NCBI GenBank assembly: GCA_009691765.1
Contig: SIAO01000001.1
Span: 62,001-126,000 of the forward strand
Direction: 5' to 3'
DNA length: 64,000 nt
DNA from: Planctomycetota bacterium
GTDB lineage: Bacteria > Planctomycetota > GCA-002687715
Shown: positions 43,323-50,885 of the stretch, piece by piece
How the letters are laid out: each line of letters begins with the position of its first letter
Position numbering within the stretch: position 1 is the stretch's first letter
Notes under the pieces: generated by a model
Told to the model about the DNA's origin: nothing
The model's database searches: none
What the model saw: only the letters and a program-made list of their open reading frames with translations
Made by a program: the position numbers and the translations under genes

Positions 43323-44300
43323 ATGAGTTTGAGCATCATTCAGGTGGGACTTGGTCCTATCGGTATCGCTATGGCCCGCAAAGCTGTGGCACGTGGTCAT
43401 CGCATCGTTGGCGCCGTGGACAGCGCTTCAACGCTGCAAGGGCGGTCCGTGGCGGATGTCCTCGGTTGTGCCGCTCTGGGCACCGTCTCGGGCAGCCCTG
43501 AAGATGCGCCTCACGCTGATGTGGCTTTGGTGACCACTGTCAGCGACCTCGAGCGCGTTGTGCCCACTTGCGTGCCCTTCTTGCGCCGCGGGACCGCGGT
43601 CGTCAGCACTTGCGAGGAGCTGATCTACCCTTGGAAGAGTTTGCCGGTTGCTTCACGGACTTTGGATGAAGCAGCGCGCATGGGTGGCGTGGCCTGCCTT
43701 GGAACCGGCATCAATCCCGGTTTTGTTTTGGACTATCTGCCGGTGATCCTCAGCGCGCCGGTGGAAGAGGTCCGCTCCATTCACGCCTGGCGCGTCGTGG
43801 ACGCAGGGAAGCGGCGCGGGCCTTTGCAGAAAAAAGTTGGCGCGGGTCTCACGCCGGCGGAGTTTGCGCAGCGTGTGGCCGCTGGTGGTTTCGGGCATCG
43901 CGGCTTCATGGAATCACTACATCTGTTGTGCGCTGCGTTCGGGTTGGACACGGCAGGTGCCAGCACCTTCATCGAGCCGGTGATCTCAGATGTTGCGATC
44001 ACCACCGAACACGCGAGCGTCGCGGTGGGTTCTGTCGCCGGCATTCATCAAGGAGCGCGTGATGCCAGCGGACGCATTGTGCTGGATCTCAAAATGTATG
44101 TGGGTGCTCTAAACCCCGCCGACATCGTGGAGCTCGATGGCACGCCGCGCATTCGTGTTGAGGTGCAAGGTGGCTATCACGGCGACATCGCTACTTGCGC
44201 TATCGCGCTGAACGCAGCGGAGAAAATTCGCAGCGCCCAGCCAGGACTGCGCACCATGTTGGACATGCCTGCTCTGTGCGCGCCGTTTGTTCGCGGATAA
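43323..44300 (+). CDS. DapB-like NAD(P)-binding dehydrogenase
   Basis: 325 residues. A Rossmann fold opens with 'IIQVGLGPIGIAMARKA' (GxGxxG), followed by a region like the N-terminal domain of dihydrodipicolinate reductase. The C-terminal half resembles the 2,4-diaminopentanoate dehydrogenase-like group ('GTGINPGFVLDYLP', 'HQGARDASGRIVLDLKMY'). It lacks the DapB catalytic HHxxK motif, so true DapB activity is unlikely. An amino-acid or related dehydrogenase is more probable. GGAGA precedes the start at 43323. Confidence 0.75.
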   Translation: MSLSIIQVGLGPIGIAMARKAVARGHRIVGAVDSASTLQGRSVADVLGCAALGTVSGSPEDAPHADVALVTTVSDLERVVPTCVPFLRRGTAVVSTCEELIYPWKSLPVASRTLDEAARMGGVACLGTGINPGFVLDYLPVILSAPVEEVRSIHAWRVVDAGKRRGPLQKKVGAGLTPAEFAQRVAAGGFGHRGFMESLHLLCAAFGLDTAGASTFIEPVISDVAITTEHASVAVGSVAGIHQGARDASGRIVLDLKMYVGALNPADIVELDGTPRIRVEVQGGYHGDIATCAIALNAAEKIRSAQPGLRTMLDMPALCAPFVRG

Positions 44301-44329
44301 AAGGCGAGGTTCCCAGCAGAGCGCCCACC

Positions 44330-44359
44330 GCAGCCGTCGAGTTGTCGCTCGACGCCTGC
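44330..44359. terminator. Strong hairpin downstream of the DapB-like gene
   Basis: CGTCGAG (44335-44341) pairs perfectly with CTCGACG (44348-44354) around a 6-base loop. The stem extends past a C-C mismatch by GCAG/CTGC. It lies between convergent genes but has no T-run. Confidence 0.55.
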
Positions 44360-44365
44360 AACCTG

Positions 44366-44444
44366 CTCTGAAAGGAACCTAGCGCATGCCCGAACAGACG
44401 GGCACCACAGCGTTCATAGAAGTCTCACGCTGTTTCTTTCAGAG
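44366..44444. other. Nested inverted repeats spanning the queG stop codon
   Basis: CTCTGAAAG (44366-44374) is the reverse complement of CTTTCAGAG (44436-44444). Inside are TGCCCG/CGGGCA (44387-44404) and CAGCGT/ACGCTG (44408-44432). Together they could fold as a three-way junction, or they may simply be terminators. Confidence 0.4.
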
Positions 44445-45528
44445 TGAGTTGCAGTTCTTCGAGCACCGCTGCATCGGTTTCTGCGTTGGCACATTCTTGC
44501 TGCCAAAGGCGTGCTTCTGCAGGGGCCAGGCGGCCTAATGCCCAGTGTGCATGCAAGCGCAGCAGCGCATCGGGGTGCTTGCTCCAGGGCAGGACCATCT
44601 CGTAAAGCGTGGCGTCATCTTGGTTGCCACAAGCCACCAAGACATTGCGCATGAACGCGCGCCAGCCCGTGCGCAACATGGCACTGTCGCGAAACACCAC
44701 ATCGAACTCCTCGGCGGTGAGACGGAGCCATTGCGGCAAATCTTGGCGCAGCACAGGGCGTGGTGCGAATGGCCCCGCTTCGGTTTGACGCGCAAAGCGA
44801 TTCCACGGACAAACATCCAAGCACAAATCGCAGCCGAAGATCCACGAGCCCATCAAGGCACGCAGTTCTCGCGGGATCACGCCGCGGAGTTCAATGCTCA
44901 AATAGGAAATGCAGCGGCGCGCATCCAGCACGAAGGGCTGGGGAAAGGCCTTGGTGGGGCAAATGTCGAGACACGCTGTGCAACTACCACAGCGTTCCGG
45001 TTGAGGAGGCGGCGAATCCTCAACCACCAGTGATGTGAGCAGCAATCCGAGGAAGCACCAACTGCCGCGGTCGGGCACGATCAAATTGGTGTGCTTGCCG
45101 ATGAACCCCAGCCCAGCAAGTTCAGCGCAGCGTTTCTCATTGAGCGGGTCGGCGTCCACAAAAGTGCGTGTCCACACGCCTGGCACTTGCGCCACAAGCT
45201 GTGCCGCTGCTACGCGCAACATGTCTTTGATGACGAGGTGGTAGTCCGTGCCTTGCGCGTAGTGCGCGATGCGGGCCTCGTTCGGCGGTAAAGCCTCGGG
45301 CGCGCCGAACTCGAAAAGGCCAACAGTGACGGTTTTGGTGCGTGGGAAAGCCGCTACCGGATTGGAGCGTGTGCGGGCATGGCGCTGCATCCATTCCAGT
45401 TCTCCGGCGTAGCCCGCGTCCATCCAGCCTTGCAGGTGCGGTTCCTGCAGTGCGGCCAAGGGGAAACTGGCAGCAAGATGAAAACCGGCTGCCTGCATGC
45501 AGGTCCGGAGTGTTTCGGCGGCATCCAC
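44425..45528 (-). CDS. queG: Epoxyqueuosine reductase QueG
   Basis: 367 residues. QueG reduces epoxyqueuosine to queuosine in tRNA using cobalamin and two 4Fe-4S clusters. The ferredoxin-like region has 'CGSCTACLDICPTKAF' and 'FGCDLCLDVCPWN', giving the eight cluster cysteines. The N-terminal cobalamin-binding domain includes the typical 'GELEWMQRHARTRSNP' segment. A C-terminal HEAT-like helical repeat is present. It is divergent from the TetR gene with a 61-base spacer. Other queuosine genes are not in the window. Confidence 0.95.
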   Translation of the reverse strand: MDAAETLRTCMQAAGFHLAASFPLAALQEPHLQGWMDAGYAGELEWMQRHARTRSNPVAAFPRTKTVTVGLFEFGAPEALPPNEARIAHYAQGTDYHLVIKDMLRVAAAQLVAQVPGVWTRTFVDADPLNEKRCAELAGLGFIGKHTNLIVPDRGSWCFLGLLLTSLVVEDSPPPQPERCGSCTACLDICPTKAFPQPFVLDARRCISYLSIELRGVIPRELRALMGSWIFGCDLCLDVCPWNRFARQTEAGPFAPRPVLRQDLPQWLRLTAEEFDVVFRDSAMLRTGWRAFMRNVLVACGNQDDATLYEMVLPWSKHPDALLRLHAHWALGRLAPAEARLWQQECANAETDAAVLEELQLTLKETA

Positions 45529-45554
45529 GGCCGGACTCTATCCGTTGCAGACGC

Positions 45555-45582
45555 TTGCACAGGCCTTCGTCGGCCTTATGAT
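45555..45582 (+). promoter_or_regulatory. Promoter of the TetR-hydroxylase operon
   Basis: TTGCAC (45555-45560), 16-base spacer, TATGAT (45577-45582). The -10 box matches consensus at five of six positions and ends seven bases before the ATG, so the predicted start of transcription is at or within a base of the start codon. Confidence 0.6.
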
Positions 45583-45583
45583 C

Positions 45584-45597
45584 TGAACCATGGTTCA
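45584..45597. promoter_or_regulatory. Perfect palindrome over the TetR start codon (candidate operator)
   Basis: TGAACCATGGTTCA is a perfect 14-bp palindrome that includes the ATG and lies just after the -10 box. Its position and symmetry suit an autoregulatory TetR operator. Palindromes of this size can also arise by chance. Confidence 0.5.
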
Positions 45598-46201
45598 AGT
45601 TCTGGACAAGGAGCGTGTGCAGGCCCGGCGGATGGAAATCCTCGCCGCAGCCAGTGCTGTTTTTCGCGAGCGCGGGTTTCATGCGGCTGGTATGCGCGAG
45701 ATCGCACAGCGCATGGGCGTAGCCGTCGGCAAGCTCTATTACTACTTTGCTGGAAAAGAGGCTTTGCTCGCATTCTGTCAGGAAGACTGTCTCGGACGCT
45801 TGTTACAGGTCGTGGAGGAAGCTGAGAAGGCGAGTGACGATCCTGCGCGGCAACTCGCGTACATCGTGCGGGGCCATGTGCGCTGTTTGAACTCCGAAGT
45901 GCCCGGCTCGCTTGCGCACTTGGAGGTAGAGAGCCTTGCGGCGGCCGATCGAGCGCGCATTCTGCGCCTGCGCCGTCGTTACGAGCGCGCTCTGCAAAAG
46001 GTGATCGAGCGAGGCGTGAGCACAGGGTGCTTGCGCTGTGGGGATCCGGCGTTGGCCACGCGCAGTCTCTTGGGAGCCATGAATTGGACTGTGAAATGGT
46101 GGCAGCCCGAAGGCCGCATGAATCTCGATGACCTCGCCGATGGGTTGTGTGAACACGCGTTGCACGGGCTTGCTGTGTCGCGCCGCAAGGGAGGAACGTG
46201 A
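45590..46201 (+). CDS. TetR-family transcriptional regulator
   Basis: 203 residues. The N-terminal helix-turn-helix is clear: 'ILAAASAVFRERGFHAAGM', then REIAQRMGVAVGKLYYYFAGKE-type sequence (recognised in two parts). The variable C-terminal ligand domain resembles the TetR_C families that sense hydrophobic or CoA-linked effectors, but the ligand is not readable. It is the first gene of an operon with the molybdenum hydroxylase, overlapping the next gene by one base. It most likely represses its own operon. Confidence 0.93.
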   Translation: MVQVLDKERVQARRMEILAAASAVFRERGFHAAGMREIAQRMGVAVGKLYYYFAGKEALLAFCQEDCLGRLLQVVEEAEKASDDPARQLAYIVRGHVRCLNSEVPGSLAHLEVESLAAADRARILRLRRRYERALQKVIERGVSTGCLRCGDPALATRSLLGAMNWTVKWWQPEGRMNLDDLADGLCEHALHGLAVSRRKGGT

Positions 46202-46740
46202 TGCCAACTGTGCTGAACTTGGAATTGAGTGTGAACGGGGAGCCGCGCCAGTTGCTGGTGCCGCCGCACCACAGTTTGTTGGAAGTGCTGCGCGAACGCT
46301 GTGGCCTCACAGGCACTAAGCATGGCTGCGAGCTCGGCGAATGCGGTACCTGCACTGTGTTGCTCGATGGCGAACCGGTGTTGGCCTGTTTGGTGTTGGC
46401 TGCTGAATGTGTCGGGCGTCGCATCGAAACCGTTGAAGGGTTGAGCGTTGGTGCCGAGCTTCACCCTTTGCAGCGCGCTTTCGCAGATCTTGGGGCCGCC
46501 CAGTGTGGTTACTGCACCCCAGGCATGTTGATGACAGCGAAAGCGTTGCTCGACGAGAATCCGCGTGCGGAGGAAATGGAAATTCGCGAAGCCCTCGCCG
46601 GCAATCTCTGTCGCTGCACGGGCTACTGGAAGATCATCGAAGCCGTGCAGTGGGCTGGGCGAATCCTAGCAGGCGATCCAACGCCACCTGCGATTCTGCG
46701 AGAGCCTAGCGAAGTGAAGGGCGGGTGCTCGCATGGCTGA
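46201..46740 (+). CDS. Molybdenum hydroxylase 2Fe-2S subunit (HcrC-like)
   Basis: 179 residues. The plant-type 2Fe-2S cluster is ligated by Cys43, Cys48, Cys51 and Cys63. The second, xanthine-oxidase-type cluster uses Cys102, Cys105, Cys137 and Cys139 ('QCGYCTPGM', 'LCRCTGY'). It passes electrons between the molybdenum site and the flavin subunit. The ATG at 46201 follows GGGAGGAA. A GTG one codon earlier is also possible. Overlaps the next gene by eight bases. Confidence 0.93.
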   Translation: MPTVLNLELSVNGEPRQLLVPPHHSLLEVLRERCGLTGTKHGCELGECGTCTVLLDGEPVLACLVLAAECVGRRIETVEGLSVGAELHPLQRAFADLGAAQCGYCTPGMLMTAKALLDENPRAEEMEIREALAGNLCRCTGYWKIIEAVQWAGRILAGDPTPPAILREPSEVKGGCSHG

Positions 46741-49213
46741 CGCAAAGGGGCGCAACATTATTGGAACTTCGTTCCGCCGCGTGGACGCTGTGGGCAAAGT
46801 CTCGGGCAGGACGCAATTCGCAGATGACCTGACGTTTCCACGCATGGTGCATATGAAGCTGTTGCGCTCACCGCTGCCACATGCGCAGATTGTGAGCATT
46901 GACACGAGCGCCGCAGAACAAGCGCTAGGCGTTTTGGGCGTACTCACCGGCCGAGATGTTCCCGTGCCGTTCGGCATTCTGCCTGTGTCCCACGATGAAC
47001 ATGCGTTGTGCCCGGACAAGGTCCGTTTTGTTGGCGATCCGGTGGCCGCAGTGGCGGCTCTGACGGAAGAGCAAGCGCAAGCTGCGGTCGCGCTCCTGCG
47101 TGTGGAATGGAAATCGCTTGACACCATCGCCGGCTACGACGACGCGCTCTGCTCGGGCAAGGATCAGATTCACGGTTACGGCGACGATCACAATTTCCAC
47201 AAAAAGGTCTCTCTGCGTTTTGGAGACCCTGAGGCCGGTTTCAAGGAAGCCGATCTCATTCTTGAAGACACCATGTTCTTCGATGGCAACACGCACTTGC
47301 CCATGGAAGAGCACGCGACGGTGGCTGTGCCCGAAGGCGATGGGCGCGTCGCTGTGTGGTCGAGCACGCAGACACCCCACTATTTGCACAAGGCGCTCAC
47401 GAAGGTTTTGGGCTTGCCCGCGCCGTGGATTCGCGTCATCGGGGTCACCAACGGAGGAGGCTTCGGGGGCAAGAGCGATCCGTTCAATCATGAAATCGTT
47501 GCGGCCAAGATGGCCTTGAAGCTCGGGCGTCCTGTGAAGATCTGCTTGACGCGTGAAGAGGTGTTTCAGTGCCATCGCGGACGGCATCCAACATTGATGA
47601 GCATTCGCAGTGGCTTCCGCAAGGACGGCAGTTTCACAGCGCAGCATCTGAAGACCTTGCTCGATGGCGGGGCGTATGGCAGCTATGGCGTGGCCAGCAC
47701 GTATTACACAGGAGCGTTGCAGACGGTCACCTACAAACTGCCGCATTATCAATTCGATGGCGCTCGTGTGTGGACCAACAAGCCGCCGTGCGGGCCCAAA
47801 CGCGGACACGGCACACCGCAACCGCGCTTCGCTTTGGAAGTGCAAATGGACAAGGCGGCGCATGTGTTGGGTTTAGACCCCGCGCAAATGCGTCTGAATC
47901 AATTGCAGCCCAAAGACAGCGTGACTGCGAATTGGTTGCGCATCGGGAGCATGGGTTTGGGAGCTTGCATCGAAGCGGTTCGGCGCGAGAGTCGCTGGGA
48001 CGAACGCCGCAGCAAACTTGGGGTCGGGCGCGGATTGGGGATCGCCTGCTCCTCATATTTGTCAGGTGCTGGTCTGCCGATCAACTGGAATCACATGCCG
48101 CATACTGGCGTGCAGCTCAAGTTGGATCGCAGCGGAGGCGTGGCTGTGTTTTGCGGGCAAACGGAAATCGGCCAAGGTAGCGACAGCATTCTTGCTGCGT
48201 GCGTGGCTGAGGTGTTGGGCATCACGCTGCAAGATATTCGTTTGTGTGTGGCCGACACAGACCTCACTCCGGTGGATCTCGGTTCCTATAGTTCGCGCGT
48301 CACACTGATGATGGGCAACGCCGCGGTGCAAGCCGCTGAGCGTGCGAAAGAGATCATCGCGCGTGCCGTGGCCGAAGAACTGAAAGTTGCAGCGACGAGT
48401 CTGGTGTTCGCGGAGCGTCGCGTGTTCGATGCGAGCAATCCGGAACATGGCCTCAGTTTTGCCGATGCTGTCCAGGCGGCGGAAGGGCGTTACGGAACGC
48501 TGGGCACGACGGGTTCCTACACACCACCGCGGGCTCCAGGGCGCTATCGCGGCGCTGGCGTCGGCCCGTCTCCGGCTTATTCGTATAGCGCGTGCATCGT
48601 GGAAGTGGATGTTGATCCCGCCAGCGGCATTGTGCGTGTCCCCAACGTTTGGATTGCCCACGATGTCGGTCGCGCACTGAATCCTGCATCGGTGGCTGGT
48701 CAGGTTGAAGGCAGCATCTACATGGGCATCGGTGAAGCGCTCATGGAAGAATCTGCTTTTCGACGCTTGCCTGCAAAGCTCTCCAGCGCCTTGGTGCACA
48801 AGTTCCCGAATATGCTCGAATACAAGAGCCCGACGTTTCTCGACATGCCGCGTGTACACACAACAATTATCGAAGAGCCCGACGTCAATGGTCCGTTTGG
48901 TGCGAAAGAAGTGGGGCAAGGGCCGCTGCTGCCGGTGATGCCTGCGGTGGCGAATGCGATCTTCGATGCGGTCGGGGTGCGCATCGATCAAGTGCCAATA
49001 CACCCGTGGATGGTGTTCAAGGCCCTCGATGAAAAGCGCCGCGGCGGCGAAGGACGCTATGGCCCCAAGCAGTTCCCCGCGATTGATTACGGCGATTGCC
49101 TGCTCGTGCCGACGCCAGAGCAGGGTGGCGACGGCAAAGCTCGCAATGCAGATGAGATCGGTGTGCGCAGCGGCACCATGAGCGACACAGCGAAAAAGGG
49201 GAAGCCATGCTGA
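46733..49213 (+). CDS. Molybdopterin-binding catalytic subunit (HcrA-like hydroxylase)
   Basis: 826 residues of the xanthine-dehydrogenase family. The a/b hammerhead domain is followed by the cofactor-binding parts: 'GVTNGGGFGGKSDP' and, near the C-terminus, the active-site glutamate in 'FGAKEVGQGP'. The subunit has no signal peptide. Together with the Fe-S and flavin subunits it forms a complete enzyme. The flavin subunit's extra cluster points to 4-hydroxybenzoyl-CoA reductase-like chemistry (reductive dehydroxylation of an aromatic CoA thioester), but a hydroxylase on another substrate cannot be excluded. Confidence 0.9.
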   Translation: MADAKGRNIIGTSFRRVDAVGKVSGRTQFADDLTFPRMVHMKLLRSPLPHAQIVSIDTSAAEQALGVLGVLTGRDVPVPFGILPVSHDEHALCPDKVRFVGDPVAAVAALTEEQAQAAVALLRVEWKSLDTIAGYDDALCSGKDQIHGYGDDHNFHKKVSLRFGDPEAGFKEADLILEDTMFFDGNTHLPMEEHATVAVPEGDGRVAVWSSTQTPHYLHKALTKVLGLPAPWIRVIGVTNGGGFGGKSDPFNHEIVAAKMALKLGRPVKICLTREEVFQCHRGRHPTLMSIRSGFRKDGSFTAQHLKTLLDGGAYGSYGVASTYYTGALQTVTYKLPHYQFDGARVWTNKPPCGPKRGHGTPQPRFALEVQMDKAAHVLGLDPAQMRLNQLQPKDSVTANWLRIGSMGLGACIEAVRRESRWDERRSKLGVGRGLGIACSSYLSGAGLPINWNHMPHTGVQLKLDRSGGVAVFCGQTEIGQGSDSILAACVAEVLGITLQDIRLCVADTDLTPVDLGSYSSRVTLMMGNAAVQAAERAKEIIARAVAEELKVAATSLVFAERRVFDASNPEHGLSFADAVQAAEGRYGTLGTTGSYTPPRAPGRYRGAGVGPSPAYSYSACIVEVDVDPASGIVRVPNVWIAHDVGRALNPASVAGQVEGSIYMGIGEALMEESAFRRLPAKLSSALVHKFPNMLEYKSPTFLDMPRVHTTIIEEPDVNGPFGAKEVGQGPLLPVMPAVANAIFDAVGVRIDQVPIHPWMVFKALDEKRRGGEGRYGPKQFPAIDYGDCLLVPTPEQGGDGKARNADEIGVRSGTMSDTAKKGKPC

Positions 49214-50247
49214 GGCTGCCGGAATTCACACTGCATCAGGCGCGTAGTTTGCAAGAGGCGTGCGCCTTGGTCGCCGAAGCGCCGCAATCAACGCGTCTGC
49301 TTGCCGGTGGCACGGACTTGCTGCCGAACATGAAACGGCGGCATCAGCACGCGCAGCGACTTGTTGCGTTACGCAATGTGTCTGAATTGCGTGGCGTTGC
49401 AGGTCATGGCAGCGGCGAAATGCGCGTGGGCGCCATGAGCACGTTGAGTCAGCTTGCACGCAATCAGGAACTGCAAAAGTCATGGCCTGGTTTCGTGCGC
49501 GCGTTGCGTTCAATCTCAAGCCCCGTGTTGCGCACCACTGGCACCATCGGTGGCAATCTGTGTTTGGACACACGCTGTAATTACTACAACCAGTCGGAAG
49601 AATGGCGCCAAGCCATCGGTGGCTGTATGAAAGAAGTTGGCGACACCTGTTGGGTGGCGCCCAGTTCGTCGCACTGTTGGGCTATTTCTGCCAGCGACTC
49701 TGCTCCGCTCTTATGCGCAATTGGCGCACGCGTGCGCCTTGCTTCTGTGCGTGGCGAGCGGGTGATTCCATTGGAACAACTCTTCGTTGACGACGGCATC
49801 GCCTATCTCGGCAAGGCGGCCGACGAGGTGTTGGTGGATATCTTGTTGCCACCCGTTGCCAACACCCGAGCGACCTATTGGAAGTTGCGGCGCCGCGGGA
49901 GTATCGATTTCCCGGTGTTGGGTGTGGGTGCTGCATTGCGTCTCGATGCGCACGGCGTGGTGGAGCATGTGCGGATCTATCTTGGCGCGGTCGCTTCTGC
50001 GCCGTTGCGGGCCGAGAAGGCGGAGGAAGCATTGTTGGGGCAGCCGCTCACAGAAGCGAGCGTGCGCGCTGCTGGTGAAGCGGCGCGTGGTGTCGCCAAT
50101 GCCTTGGACAACACCGATTTCACCATGCTCTGGCGCCGACAGATGACGGCGGTGTGGGTTGAAGGAGCGTTGCGCGAATTGGGAGGCTTGGCGCCGCGGG
50201 CGCACATGCCGGAAATGCCGCTGGGCGCGCCGGGAATGGTTGTCTAA
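49207..50247 (+). CDS. FAD subunit with extra 4Fe-4S loop (HcrB-like)
   Basis: 346 residues. FAD-binding motifs 'LLAGGTDLLPNMK' and 'TTGTIGGNLCLDTRC' are present. An inserted loop provides Cys124, Cys140, Cys148 and Cys157. Their spacing is the same as the four ligands of the additional 4Fe-4S cluster in 4-hydroxybenzoyl-CoA reductase beta subunit (offset by two residues), and the 'DTRCNYYNQS' context is shared. Ordinary xanthine dehydrogenases lack this loop. The start overlaps the catalytic-subunit gene, and the stop overlaps the convergent mocA-like gene by four bases. Confidence 0.92.
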   Translation: MLRLPEFTLHQARSLQEACALVAEAPQSTRLLAGGTDLLPNMKRRHQHAQRLVALRNVSELRGVAGHGSGEMRVGAMSTLSQLARNQELQKSWPGFVRALRSISSPVLRTTGTIGGNLCLDTRCNYYNQSEEWRQAIGGCMKEVGDTCWVAPSSSHCWAISASDSAPLLCAIGARVRLASVRGERVIPLEQLFVDDGIAYLGKAADEVLVDILLPPVANTRATYWKLRRRGSIDFPVLGVGAALRLDAHGVVEHVRIYLGAVASAPLRAEKAEEALLGQPLTEASVRAAGEAARGVANALDNTDFTMLWRRQMTAVWVEGALRELGGLAPRAHMPEMPLGAPGMVV

Positions 50248-50885
50248 CGCGACGGCGGCGGTTGCGCCCCGCCTTGGTCGCGGAGAAACTCCATAAGGAA
50301 CGCAAGGTCTTCGGCGGTATCCACATCGCGATGAATGTTCGCGTTCGTCACCGGTACCGTGCGCACTTTGGTGCGATGAGTGCGATACACCGTTGAGGCT
50401 GGCGTTCCTTCGTGGAGTGCAAGGAACTTCTCACGGTAGGCCGCGCCGAAAAGCACAGGATGCCCGAAGTTGCTTTCATGGACTGGTCGCAAGACCAGCT
50501 CTGCATCAAAGTCGGCCAAGGCGTGTGCTTGCAACAACGCTTGCACGTCTCTCGTTGTGGTGAAAGCAAAGTCGACGGGTAGCAACAAGAACGCGGATTG
50601 CGGCAGCGTTGAAATGCCAAGTTGGACGCTGTGGCTTTGACCCAAATCTGGGTGGTGATTGAGCACCACAGTGCAACCTAGCGACTGCGCGAGGGCGACG
50701 CTCGCTGGTTGGTCCGCAGCAACCACGATGCAAATGTGGTTGATGCCTGCATTGCGCAACATGAGTGTTTGTCGCGCAAGCAGCGGCACTCCTGCAACCA
50801 ACAATGTGGCCTTGGGTTGGCCGAGACGCTGACCGCAACCAGCGGCCGGAATGAGCGCTGTGCAGAGACCTAATGCACCCGGCAC
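50244..50885 (-). CDS. MocA-like molybdenum cofactor cytidylyltransferase
   Basis: 213 residues, a MobA/MocA-type nucleotidyltransferase. The N-terminal 'IPAAGCGQRLGQPKATLLV' is the nucleotide-binding signature. The 'LLLPVDFAFTT' and 'NFGHPVLFGAAYR' motifs follow the MocA pattern. MocA makes the cytosine dinucleotide form of the cofactor used by xanthine-dehydrogenase-type enzymes, which fits the adjacent hydroxylase operon. It starts inside the 3' end of the RlmI-like gene (16-base overlap), so it is probably translated from the same message. Confidence 0.85.
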   Translation of the reverse strand: MPGALGLCTALIPAAGCGQRLGQPKATLLVAGVPLLARQTLMLRNAGINHICIVVAADQPASVALAQSLGCTVVLNHHPDLGQSHSVQLGISTLPQSAFLLLPVDFAFTTTRDVQALLQAHALADFDAELVLRPVHESNFGHPVLFGAAYREKFLALHEGTPASTVYRTHRTKVRTVPVTNANIHRDVDTAEDLAFLMEFLRDQGGAQPPPSR

